Positions 1-9,071 of a stretch of 22,804 nt of DNA are shown piece after piece; the first letter of the stretch is position 1; every line of letters begins with the position of its first letter. Position numbers and translations under genes: made by a program. Origin of the DNA: Pelargonium nanum. Its lineage: Eukaryota > Streptophyta > Magnoliopsida > Geraniales > Geraniaceae. Location of the stretch: the NCBI GenBank assembly GCA_036897485.1, contig JAYMTF010001533.1:1-22804 (forward strand), in the 5' to 3' direction. A model generated the notes under the pieces. It ran no database searches and was not told the DNA's origin. It saw only the letters and a program-made list of their open reading frames with translations.

Positions 1-59
1 CACGCATCACAAAAGATAAGTAGCGTTGTGGTTTTTTTTTTTTTTTTTTTTTTAGAGTC

Positions 60-197
60 TGGTTTCGGGTCGGGTTTTTCAGGTCTAACTCAACCTGCAA
101 GATATTCGAGTTGTGGGTTTTCCCGACCCACCCAAAAATTAGTCGGGTCTATTCTATGTGAGCTGCCCGCGGGTTCGTGTCTGAATTGGCAGCTCTA
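60..197 (+). mobile_element. Terminal part of a hAT-type non-autonomous element
   Basis: The segment ends in AATTGGCAGCTCTA (184-197). This is nearly the inverse of the TAGAGCTGG start of the better defined element at 10273-10727. The body has GGGTCGGG/CCCGACCC words also seen in the copy starting at 21993. The opposite end is not visible, so its full length and target-site duplication cannot be given. Confidence 0.45.
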
Positions 198-214
198 CAA
201 AGGGGTATAAGGAG

Positions 215-292
215 GAAAGTCAAATCCTAACTTATCCTTAATTTTTACAAAATACAAAAGTGAACGTTCATTTCGGGATAAAGGGAGTATAA
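215..292. mobile_element. Stowaway-like MITE end fragment
   Basis: Ends in TTTCGGGATAAAGGGAGTA, which resembles the GGGACNGAGGGAGTA terminus typical of plant Tc1/mariner Stowaway-type MITEs. It has the same kind of interior (ACTTATCC, TTTTTACAAAA, CATTT) as the copies near 5320-5550 and 10159-10879. Only a short remnant is recognisable. Confidence 0.35.
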
Positions 293-324
293 ACTTTGCT
301 ATATGACGACGAGTTTCGTGCAAT

Positions 325-470
325 GACAAGGTTGCTGACTTGTGACCTAGCGGTCACTGGTTCAAGTCAGGAAAACAGCCTCTCTGCAAAAATAGAGTGA
401 GGTTGTGTACATGTATGACCCTCCTCGATCCCCAAAATAGCGGGAGGCTCGTGCACTGGTATTTATAAAG
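325..470 (+). mobile_element. Au-type tRNA-derived SINE
   Basis: Contains a B-box-like GGTTCAAGTC (359-368) followed by the word order diagnostic of the Au SINE family of flowering plants: AAACAGCCTCTCTGCAAAAA, GTGAGGTTGTGTAC, GACCCTCCTCGATCCCC and AGCGGGAGGCTCGTGCACTGG. The A box has decayed. It sits inside the last visible CBP60 intron, antisense to the gene. Ends are approximate and I did not find a target-site duplication. Confidence 0.8.
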
Positions 471-593
471 TACGTGATGTATGCCAAATTCCCAACAGAA
501 GAACATTGTGAAAGAAACATAAAAGCAGACTTTCCAAATAATGTAATTGTTTCATTGCGATTCGGAGTTTAGAAACAGACAAAGAGCTTCTAC

Positions 594-3500
594 CTTTTGG
601 CTGTGGTTAAGCGATTCCAATGAGAAGAACTGTCCTTCAGCAATAAGACCTCTAAGCTCATAAATATGGTCGAAAACAACACCGGTGCTGCGAGTTTCAT
701 CCGTGTAGTAAACATAGAGCTTCATACCCAAAACGCATGTCTTGGCATGTTCCACCGTATTCTCCCACATTCTATTAGACATTCCACTCCCGAGGATCTA
801 AGAAACAGAGATTGAAGAATGGTCATGCTCGTAGAAAGATTATAAACCAAATTGAAAGAGTGAGGTAGTTATGAATGCATTAACAAAAGAACGAAACAAT
901 AACAACAAATCCTTACATTCCTTAATCTCTGCGAATCTCTGACAAGAACCCGGAGGAAATCTTCAACGGTCACAATTTCAGCCTTCACCAATTTTTTGTG
1001 AAGTGCTCCATCTTTAGCTATCCGATCCAATCTCCAAACTTCATCATGCAAAGCGGGTGGGTAATGTTTCTTGTATACTGAAACATTGATAAACCAATTT
1101 TTGGCACAATAATATTAGAGAGAAAACTCCATAAATTTATACAAGAAGAACCCAAGCAAGCGAGGAAGAAACAGAATGCAGCTTTTCAATCCAAAATTTC
1201 CTTATTTTCACTAGTAATGGTATACTTTGGGACTAAAGCCGTCATGATAATGGTTTATGTCAAAGAAGTCAAATGAATTCGCTGATATAACTATTCCAAA
1301 AAAGTAATCTGAGTGTTCACATTACTTCCCACTAGAAAGGGACTCACGAGGAATGATGCAGCAATTATGTTTTGACATGACTAGCTTCACTGTAAGAAGC
1401 CAGTTATTTTGGTTTCTTAACCGAGCAATTTACTTCTTTCGTTCCCGTTGGTATATCAGAAAGTGCTACGTCACTAACAGCATTTGTGTAGTATTTTAAC
1501 ACCAGCGACAAAGGTAATGATAATTTTTGGGAAACTTACGTTCTCCTCTATGATCTTTAACTGCAAAAGCCTCTGTTTTAGCTTCACGAACACGAATTTC
1601 CTCGCCATAACCAGGAGCAACTTTCACACCAAGTCTAAACTTTCTGCTCCTTATCCAGCTAGAATTATCAGTGAAAGTGAGATCTCCGAGAGTTCCTATT
1701 CCGTCCTTCAAGACAACCTGCAGATCCCCAGTCAAAAGTGGCCGCTTTCCCTCACGCTCCTTTACTTCTTGGCTCTCGAACCGCTCCTCTGTCCAATTTT
1801 CATCAGCTTCCTCATTGAAGTCACCTTCGAGCACCACGATATTTAGCTTAGCTGCTGATTCCGGCCCGGTTTGCACAATAGTGTCCGTGTTCAGGTCTAG
1901 CAATACCACATGGATGGCTGCGCCTTGCTCTCCCTCGACTTTTCCACCGGTAAACAGGTGAGGAGGCATTCTCGTTTTGAAATGAAGTTGCAAATTCCTC
2001 CCTTCCGGGCCTTGAATTCTTGGAGGCGGAGACCTATTATGCACAATCGTACATACAATTAGTTAGTAGATTTTTTTACTAGGATCATAAGATTCTAGAT
2101 TATGCCAAGAGATATCTAAATATTAACATAACAAGAAATACACCTTCCAGGTAATGCGGCATGACCAAACTTTGTCAAAGCACGTTCCACTTCTTCACTG
2201 ACCTATTTATCATAAAAAGAGAGAGTACATAATTAACAAGAGACGCTCGCAACATTTTACGCAAAATTGAAATTTCACACGAGACTTGCTATTCGTCTTT
2301 TTGGTAGAATACTAGCAGCAAGATTTGCCTCGATGACAACTTCATTAAATGTGTTTACTATGACATGCCTCGAACAAAATCAAATATACAGACTCGACTA
2401 AACTCTCAACAAACAAGAAAAAAATGGCCAGCTATCAACATGCGCAACTTATAGACCTTGTTTTGCGGTAACTGAAATGCCACAAAAAAGTTCATGACTT
2501 ACAATTCTGCGTAAGAGAGGCTCCAAAGATGAGGAAAGTCTTTGTAAACTATCAATCTTCAATGCGTCCACAATTACACTGCACACAAATTAAATTAAAA
2601 ATTATTCAAGTGGACTCACAAAAGTTGATGTAATAGCTTGAACAAAGCACATTTAACAAATGAGCATGTTAGAAGCATATCACCAAGATATTGAAAATAA
2701 TATGCCGAGCCACTTAATTGACATCTGAAACATGGAATCTACTGTCGTAAAACAGAATTTGATCATGCTGGCAAGGCTTGTAACTTTTAACTAGAAACTA
2801 ACGACAATATGATTTAGCAAAATTGTTTCGATGATGAAGTTTCACTTGCCATAATGGTTCAAGCAAAGAACAAATGATCTTGTGCAGAACAGAAAGTCGA
2901 CCAATCGAATCACCAAACCTACAAACACCGTATCATTGTACGTTTCATGACCCAAAATATCTGCCCTAATTACGCATGAGACCAACAAGCCAATAGTTCA
3001 AAGCGTAAAATGTAGAAACGAGAGATCTAATAGTTGCAACTAGCGAGTTATTATCAGATTGCCACAACACGAGCAGCTCAATGCAAGAGGCTCTCATCAT
3101 TGGGCAGTCATGTCCACTATTATCCTAAACCAATTGAGCATTCACCGATTTTGCCCGGGAAGATTATTTAGTTTATGATCTCATTAAACCCAGTTCAGAT
3201 CCTAAAGTAACAAGAACCGACTGAACTAACAAACAAGAACACGAATCAAAACTAACACTCCAAGGAAATCAATAAAATAAAAAAAGAAACAATAGACAAA
3301 TATCGAATACCGGTTCCACATTAACACTAGATATGCTAATAAATAGCATCAACTAACAACAATAATCAAATCAACAACACTCATCCATGTGAACAACAAT
3401 CAATCAATGAAAATCACATAAACCAAAAAGACTTAAAAATCCCCATTTCACCAAATATGTTAAGAACCAATATGACAATAACCATCAAATCAACAACACA

Positions 3501-3644
3501 AACAAACACTCAATCAAGAAACAGAGCAAACCTTGCCAAACCAGGCAATTTCGGCTTTTTCGATCCGGCCAGGTGGTCTGAATCCTCTTGACTACTCTGC
3601 TCATACCCTCTCTTCTCCAGTCTCCTGTTGTTAGAACTTTCCAT
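594..3644 (-). CDS. CBP60: CBP60-family calmodulin-binding protein, N-terminal 369 codons (partial at 3' end)
   Basis: Plant-specific transcription factor family; members such as CBP60a/b/g and SARD1 regulate salicylic-acid immunity in the nucleus. Six exons read on the minus strand: 3644-3532, 2578-2503, 2202-2144, 2033-1540, 1077-917, 797-594. Visible family blocks: basic N-terminus with KKPK (about residues 29-32), the conserved helix [14 protein letters not shown] (39-52), [27 protein letters not shown] and KTEAF.VKDHRGE in the large central exon (DNA-binding region), YKKHYPPAL, then [10 protein letters not shown] and the [13 protein letters not shown] block. The last visible exon ends at SLNHSQK, where the family normally continues, so the C-terminus lies beyond the left edge. 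The ATG at 3644 is chosen because it opens directly into the family N-terminus; the frame also runs upstream to 3722 but without an ATG. Subgroup is uncertain; the sequence resembles the a-d group more than CBP60g/SARD1. Confidence 0.95.
2579..3531 (-). other. Intron 1 of CBP60 (953 bp)
   Basis: AT-rich intron between the basic N-terminal exon and the exon encoding the [14 protein letters not shown] helix. It begins AAG|GTTTGC and ends TGTGCAG|TGT on the minus strand. It contains A/C-rich low-complexity stretches (for example CAACAA runs near 3350-3410) and no recognisable gene or repeat element. Confidence 0.75.
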
Positions 3645-3708
3645 TTCAGGAAAGTAATCTGTAATAATTACAACAAGTCCTAATTTAGAAACCCAAAACT
3701 GTTTGTCT

Positions 3709-3726
3709 CTAAATCCAAGCACCCAT
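3709..3726 (-). promoter_or_regulatory. Possible 5-codon upstream ORF in the CBP60 5' leader
   Basis: Reading the minus strand, an ATG at 3726-3724 opens MGAWI followed by TAG, about 65 nt before the end of the upstream region and out of the main reading frame. Its relevance depends on transcription starting upstream of 3726 and on it not being spliced out; an acceptor-like TTATTACAG lies just downstream. Weak evidence only. Confidence 0.3.
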
Positions 3727-4350
3727 TAATCAGAAGCTTCACAGAAGAACCCTAGAAAGACACAAACTTTCTTCTTAACTAAGCCTCAGCTCAAGTCTCA
3801 CTCTCGAACCCACAACAGGAAAACAATAAAAATGACAAATTTTGGATCTGGGTAGATCTAGATTTGCTATTATTGTTATGGGTAACTGATCAAATTAGTA
3901 AATAATATATAAAAATATAGAATTTATTATTGAAGATCGAGCACAGCTGGGTTTATGAACAATGAATGCAGAAACCGCGTAGCTGATTTGGTTGGGTTTT
4001 GTATTTGGGATCCATGTGGTGATGTTTGTGTATTATAAGAGAGATCGAGGTTTTGGACTGTTTCTTTACTACAGAAGTCAACGGTGGGATCCACTAAGGG
4101 GCTGTTTGGATACTGAGAAAATTTGTACAAGAATCCCATTGGACATAGTACAATAGTACCCATTTTATTGTTTCTTTATTTATTTATTAAAAAGTAGTCA
4201 TTATCGTCTTACGGTAGAGTTGACCATTCGTGTTTCGGGTTCAGATAAGTTTGTCAAATTTATGTTGAACGATCAACTCTGATAAAGAAAGAAAGCGGGT
4301 TTCAAATTCTACGTGTAGACGATTTTTCAATTACTATGAATAAATATACC
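3720..4350 (-). promoter_or_regulatory. CBP60 5' leader and promoter region
   Basis: Upstream of the CBP60 start codon, the minus strand has a TATA-rich stretch (TATATTTTTATATATTA, about 3903-3920). Further upstream are two W-box cores, TTGACT on the minus strand (4076-4081) and TTGACC on the plus strand (4220-4225). W-boxes bind WRKY factors and would suit an immune-regulated CBP60 gene, but such short motifs also occur by chance. No ORF here looks real. Confidence 0.35.
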
Positions 4351-4822
4351 CTGTCAATTTTCGTGTTATATCATATTAAATTTGCCATGAGAAAATCGCA
4401 ATTCAAGTCGGGTAAACTCATATGACACCACATTTATTGCTAGTCGGGTTCGAGTTAGGTCTCTCCAACTTAAACCGGAAAAAAAACCCGACTCAAAATC
4501 CGAATTGCAAGACCAATTGAAGCCAATGACAATGCACAATTGAAACTGCAACTCTTTAGAAATCCACTTGCATTATGTAACCAATTTGTAAGAGGATATA
4601 AAGTGAAGCTATAAGCATCAAATTTCCAGAGAACTGTCTATAACATCTCAGAATCTGAATAAATACACACTTTCTGTTTCCTGAGCAAGAGAGAGCCAAC
4701 ATTTCTGACAAACTCTAGCAGTTTAGATTCCCTAATTTCGTATAAATAGCGTAGACACGAACCATAAAAATAACCGAAACTGACAAAAATAGAAACTTCT
4801 AATCGGTTTTGTTACACGAGAA
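4351..4822. other. Spacer between CBP60 promoter and ELMO-like 3' end
   Basis: Contains a short zone of GTCGGGTTCGAG and AAACCCGACTC words (about 4436-4500), similar in style to the hAT-like remnants elsewhere in the window but without recognisable ends. The part adjoining 4823 is presumably the 3' UTR of the DUF1068 gene. No gene seen. Confidence 0.4.
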
Positions 4823-7800
4823 CTATTCCCCTTCCCACCCGAGCTTGCGAGCTCTTTTTTCCCAAGCTAAAGTTATTCTCCTCTCCCTCGACAACAGTGC
4901 CTCAGCGCGTTCTCTGGCACCCTCGCAAGTTTCTGTGGCGGCATTGCATTTTTCGGCCTCTCTCTGGTATTGGGAAGCGACCCTTTTGGCTTCGTTGAAC
5001 GTGATGTTCAAATGGCGCGCGTTCTCAAAAGCAACGGCTTCTTGATCCCTCAGCTCCTCGGTCAAAAGATCGACAAATTGCTTCTCCATCTCGTGCTTCA
5101 GATCGGGATCATTGTTTCCACAATCTGCATTGTCAACGTAATTGCCATCAAGAACATGCCAATCAAGATTTCATACCCAAAAACCGTGAGAACAATGAGT
5201 TAGGAAAGGAGCTCTCGGGAGAAACAGCTAAAATGAATATCTTGCCACACTACTCAGGGTGAGTTACTGTAATATTGAATTGAATATCGGCTACTACAAA
5301 TACAACAAAATAGCACTTTCTCACTTATACTCATGTGCACTCTTGTTGTAACAAACTCAAAGGGTTTAAACTAACTCATCTTAGGGATATTTTTGGTATT
5401 TCATACATAATTAAATAACCAAAAAAGAAAAGTAAACAGTCATTTTGGGTTGGAAGAAGTAATCACAAATATCAGAGTTTCCAAGAAGCCTTTAGGGCAA
5501 TTTTTTCAGGAAAAAGAAAAACGGGAACTTCTTTTGGGACAGAGGGAGTAATTACAAATATCAAGAGTTTTCAAGCACCTTCGGCAAATACAGGCTTTCA
5601 CCAGCACTAAATATGAAACAAGACAAGTAAAGTTCGGTTCAGCTTCAACCATACATAGTACTTCTTCCATCCCAAAATGAGTGTCAATTTCTTATTTTTG
5701 TAAAAATTCAAGATAAGTTAGTTAGAGTTGAACTTGTCCTATTAACAGACTTTATATGTTTTAACTAGCTTATCTTAAGGATATTATTGGTAATTCATAC
5801 ATGATAAACTACACCGCACACAACCACCCCCGCACAACCAAAGACCAAAGAAAAAAGAAGAACCCCCCCCCCCCCCCCCCCAAAAAAAAAAAAAAAAGAA
5901 AAAAAAAGTGAACCTCATTTTGGGACAATTTATGGAGAAAATGGTCACTCATTTTGAGGCGGTTGCCTGATATACTACATGCATAAAATGAGGGGTTGAA
6001 ATGAAATAGCAAGCAAGGTCTAGAGTCCAAAGACTATGCACAAGAAGTTAAAAAAGAAGTCTAACCTGTGACCGAGAGATTAGCCAATCCTGCACAAACA
6101 TGAAAAGGCCAAATAATTAGAAACATTAGTATCCAAGGAAAATAATGAATCGCAAAACAAAACCTTTGACCTTAAACATGTAGTCTATGTAACAATCATA
6201 TGCAAATGGAAACAAAAAAAAAAAAATTCACAAATTCTGTACCACAAAAAGAAGAAGAAAAAAAGTCACTTATTCTATATGCAACATCAAAAGAAACAAT
6301 CTCTTATATTGCTAGGTTGACGGGGGGAAAGAAATCATGTATACAATTCATCTATATTCAAGTTATGTTTTGCTCTAATAAAAAAAAAAGTTGAACATGA
6401 AATTAAGGACAGCTTCTTTTGACCCTAGTGGGGATTGTTAGGTAAATTGAGGTACATGGGATGCATAAGTAAAAACATTGCTTATATGGAAGTTAGTTTT
6501 GACCAAGTCCGTGTTTCAGATCTTAGCAGCTGCGCTAGAATGAATTTTTGGACCATATAACATGTATTTCATTAGTAGCATATATCAGCTTACCAACAGC
6601 CACAATTTATTGCAACCCATTTGTTTTGAAGAGATTGTGTCTCATACCAGAATAACCTAGTAATCGAACAAGACTATTTGATCGTTCAGGGGTTGTTAAT
6701 CCATAATAATCCTAGAATCTTTTTCGGGAACTGTGAGGCAAAGCACACAACTATAAGTTGAGCCCTTAGAATCATAAAAGGCTTGAATCTGTCGATAATG
6801 GAACGGTGAGACTTTCTTGCTTCTATGGACAGGAAAAATGAATGGATGACAATCCATAAAATCCAATTTTACAAATACAATCATAATTCAACTTTATTCT
6901 CAAAACATCAAACAACAGAAGGCCGGATCTAACTATCTCGAAGACACACAACACAGTACAAGATGTATGAAAAGACAAAGTAACAGCAAAAAGTGATGAA
7001 TCAAAGTTTCAACCCAATTATACTTAAAAATCCAATAACTAAGTGAAAGACTAAGCAACAGAACAAAGTGATGAGCCAAAGTTTCAACCCAATTATACAT
7101 AAAATCCAATAAATAAGTGAACTCAATTGCACTAACAAATAGAGAGCATAAAACAAAAACCAGTAGCTAGTAGTGACAACAAATTAGACCTCAAAAACCC
7201 CAATTACACTAGAGAGAGAGATAGTGAAGCATAATACCAAAACCAGTAGCAAGTAGAGATAACAAATCAATCCTCAAAACCTCAATTTCAATCAAAGTAA
7301 TGAAACAAAACCCAGATTGCCCGGATCAGAACTATGACAATCCAAAACTAGCATACACAACACCAGATCAAACTAACACCAAATCAGGAAAAGAAAAATC
7401 ACTTTCTTAACACTTCCCCCAAACAGTAACCAAACCAGAAACAGCTCAGATTCCAGAATCAGCAACAAAATCACATCAAGTCACCAAATTGATCAAATGG
7501 GCACCCTCAATTTTCACCAGAAAGACAAAATTCACAAAACAAACTACAGATCCACAAACATGGGAGAGATAGAGAGATGAACATAAAACCAAAACCAGTA
7601 GCAAGTAGTGACAACAAATCAAAACCCAGAACTGGGTTCAGTTTCTCATCACTTCTCCAAACAGTAACCCAAACCAAAAACAGCTAAAAACACATCAAAT
7701 CACCAAATTCACCAAATGGGCACCCTCAATTTTCACTGTATCAACTAAAAATCATGCTATAACCAATCACAAACAAAATTAACACCGACCCAGAGAGGCT

Positions 7801-8053
7801 AAATTCACAAAAACAACAAGATCTAAAATCAAGTAACTAGAGAGAGAGAGAGAGAGAGACCAGGAGCGATCTTGAGGAGGGAAAGAGGAGGTGGGCAGTC
7901 ACAGGAGCAAGGAGGGCAGGAAGATTTGGAATCAGGAAGCGAAATTTTCTTGTTGAATCTCCAGTAGAGAGCAGGTCCACAGACGGCCAGAGCCGACACT
8001 ACTGCGAATATCACCAAACAGGACCTTAAGCAAGCTGCAGATCGCCGAGACAT
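4823..8053 (-). CDS. ELMO: DUF1068 family Golgi membrane protein, ELMO-type (172 aa, three exons)
   Basis: Exons read on the minus strand: 8053-7861, 6089-6066 (24 nt) and 5124-4823 (stop TAG at 4825-4823). Together they encode 172 aa, the usual size of DUF1068 proteins. Residues 9-32 form one hydrophobic signal-anchor segment (CLVIFAVVSALAVCGPALYW). It is followed by a Cys/Pro-rich motif CPPCSCDCPPP (46-56), the microexon segment LANLSVT, then an acidic DPDLKHEMEKQFVDLL stretch. The C-terminal half is likely coiled coil, with KRVASQYQREAEKCNAA and a WEKRARKLGWEGE end. Arabidopsis relatives (ELMO1-4; ELMO4 is also NKS1) are Golgi proteins proposed to scaffold pectin synthesis and are needed for cell adhesion and salt tolerance. 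The ATG at 8053 gives the family MSRR-type start. Introns are large (1,771 and 941 bp) and repeat-rich. Confidence 0.93.
5320..5550. mobile_element. Stowaway-like MITE remnant
   Basis: Interior matches the copy at 10159-10879 in order (ATGTGCNCTCNTGTTG..AAC, AAACTCAA, ACTNATCTTAGGGAT, TTGGT, TTCATACATAA). Two GGGAGTA/GAAGTA-type ends are visible: TTGGAAGAAGTA at about 5451-5462 and GGGACAGAGGGAGTA at about 5537-5551. The left end is eroded. At the point where the other copy carries a hAT insertion, this one is uninterrupted (about 5343-5360). Confidence 0.5.
5656..5965. mobile_element. Stowaway-like MITE copy carrying a long C/A homopolymer tract
   Basis: Left side TACTTCTTCCATCCCAAAAT then GAGTGTCAATTTC is a diverged form of the TACTCCCTCCGTCCC terminus. 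The middle has AGATAAGTTAGTTAGAGTTG and CTTATCTTAAGGATATT, as in related copies. The right side has TCACTCATTTTGAGGC. The right terminus is degenerate, so the end coordinate is approximate. Confidence 0.45.
5863..5907. repeat. C19-A16-G-A9 homopolymer tract
   Basis: Nineteen consecutive C (5863-5881), sixteen A (5882-5897), one G, then nine A. The minus (transcribed) strand reads as a T-rich run followed by G19 inside ELMO intron 2. The count is a likely place for sequencing or assembly error. Confidence 0.9.
6066..6089 (-). other. 24-nt microexon of the ELMO-like gene
   Basis: Flanked by TTTGTGCAG upstream and GTTAGACTT downstream on the minus strand. It joins a phase-1 donor at 7861 to a phase-1 acceptor at 5124, restoring the DUF1068 sequence GLANLSVTD. 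Without it the frame would be kept (24 is divisible by 3) but eight conserved residues would be lost. Confidence 0.88.
6975..7740. repeat. Imperfect internal repeats in ELMO-like intron 1
   Basis: At least three repeated blocks are visible. AAAGTTTCAACCCAATTATA occurs at about 7004 and 7078. Variants of AAAACCAGTAGCNAGTAG followed by ACAACAAAT occur near 7157, 7238 and 7588. ACCAAAT(TGA/TCA) followed by CAAATGGGCACCCTCAATTT occurs near 7482 and 7700. The last two blocks recur in the same order, so a segment of roughly 200-350 bp seems to have been duplicated and then diverged. Confidence 0.7.
7838..7859. repeat. (AG)n microsatellite at a splice donor
   Basis: The plus strand has about ten AG units ending at 7859. 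On the minus strand this is GTCTCTCT directly at the 5' end of ELMO intron 1, so the repeat begins inside the donor site. Further CT-rich sequence lies in the 5' leader just upstream of the start codon. Confidence 0.85.
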
Positions 8054-8247
8054 CTCTCTCTCTTCTCTGCTACTCCTTGTGATTTTGAGAAATGAGACTT
8101 GGGACAGTGTGTGTGTACAGTGTAGGATCTGATTGGAAGAGGATTGGTGGGTTTTTCATTTCTTTGCTAAAAAGGTCACATTTTTATTTTGTTTGTTTTA
8201 GTTTACTTGAGATAGATTAAAGACTTTTTAAAATATTTAATTAATTA
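8054..8247 (-). promoter_or_regulatory. ELMO-like 5' leader and proximal promoter
   Basis: Minus-strand leader is pyrimidine/purine biased (GAAGAGAGAGAGATG before the start codon). No TATA box is convincing. The segment from the start codon to the MITE end is only about 195 bp, so core promoter elements must be here or within the MITE itself. Confidence 0.4.
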
Positions 8248-9062
8248 GGGTAAAATGGACTCACCTAAGCTCAGGTGAGTCAGACTCTCAAAACTACATA
8301 GTTTTGAGTAAGTGATTAATATGTAAATCAAAACAACGTAGTTTTGAGGAAAAAAAAAACTAAATATTATTATTCCTCCTTCCACAATTTTCTTAATCCA
8401 CCCAACCTATCTACCTCTCCACCACATACAGCCGCCGGTCACTACCTCCACAACCTCCATATTAACATATGTATATATGCAATTAACAACAACCATCCAC
8501 ATAATTTTGGTTTCTTGTTTTGTTTTTCTTAAATCCATGTATAATCAAGTCTGCAAACATGAATTTTTTTAAATAAAAAACATTTCAAATGCTAGTCAAG
8601 CAACAATGCAAATATGAAATTAACAATCTAGATATGCAATAGAGCACTTTTATTTTTCCTGATATCATGACTCTATTTAGTTCATTTTCTAAACAACATT
8701 GAAAATTTCTCACGGATTACAACCAATATTATATAAAAATTTATAAGCACAAACAAAAGTACATCTAGTTATTGAACAATTTTTTAAGATTTATGATTTA
8801 TGAACAAGTTTGTGATCGTGATTCATGATTTTGATGATATTAATGATGACTTCACCGGAAAAATAGAAGTGTCTTACCGGAAAAATAATGAAGATGTTGA
8901 CGGCTAATAGAGGAGTAAAAAATATGATCAATTAGGGTATTGTTTTATTTAGTCAAAACTACGTAGTTTTGATTTGCACATTAATCACTTACTCAAAACT
9001 ACGTAGTTTTGAGAGTCCGACTCACCTAAGCTTAGGTGAGTCGACTCACCTCCATTTTACCC
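8248..9062. mobile_element. Mutator-like MITE, 815 bp, with 9-bp target-site duplication
   Basis: Long terminal inverted repeats of about 100 bp (8248-8347) and 110 bp (8953-9062), both starting GGGTAAAATGGA and matching closely throughout; the right one has a roughly 10-nt extra GGTGAGTCGA-type segment. Both ends are flanked by AATTAATTA (8239-8247 and 9063-9071), a 9-bp duplication as made by Mutator-like transposases. Each terminal repeat contains its own palindromes: CTCACCTAAGCTTAGGTGAG on the right side, and CAAAACTACGTAGTTTTG twice per end with small changes on the left. The interior (8348-8952) has no transposase reading frame, so it is non-autonomous. The flank is AT-rich, so the duplication is suggestive rather than proof. 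Confidence 0.82.
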
Positions 9063-9071
9063 AATTAATTA

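Larger units (their letters stand above)
1..593 (-). other. Intron 6 of the CBP60 gene (partial), packed with repeat remnants
   Basis: No coding block of the CBP60 family is visible between the donor at 593-592 (AAG then GTAGAAG on the minus strand) and the left edge, so this stretch is read as intron. It holds a T-tract (about 32-53), a hAT-like terminus ending near 197, a Stowaway-like end near 215-292 and an Au-type SINE at about 325-470, each listed separately. Confidence 0.6.
5125..6065 (-). other. ELMO-like intron 2 (941 bp) with MITE remnants
   Basis: Starts CACAG|GTTAG and ends AATGCAG|ATTG on the minus strand. Apart from the Stowaway-like segments and homopolymer tract listed separately, it shows a local duplication: AATCACAAATATCAGAGTTT (about 5461-5480) and AATTACAAATATCAAGAGTT (about 5550-5569). 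Confidence 0.7.
6090..7860 (-). other. ELMO-like intron 1 (1,771 bp)
   Basis: Large first intron. The donor GTCTCTCT is the start of a (CT)n tract on the minus strand (plus-strand AG run about 7840-7859). The acceptor is GTGCAG|GATTG. The promoter-proximal half (about 6975-7740) consists of imperfect repeats listed separately; about 6090-6970 holds only low-complexity A-rich sequence and no recognisable gene. An open frame at 6884-6696 has no family signature. Confidence 0.7.

Noticed and set aside
3645..3722. N-terminal extension of CBP60 in the same frame, up to 3722
   Set aside because: It opens without an ATG (GTG), shows no family similarity and looks like a 5' leader with an acceptor-like TTATTACAG; the ATG at 3644 fits the family.
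3927..4163. 78-codon minus-strand open frame upstream of CBP60
   Set aside because: No recognisable family; lies in promoter/leader sequence and overlaps the TATA and W-box zone.
8344..8532. Plus-strand open frame inside the Mutator-like MITE
   Set aside because: Low-complexity His/Asn/Tyr-rich translation with no transposase or captured-gene signature.
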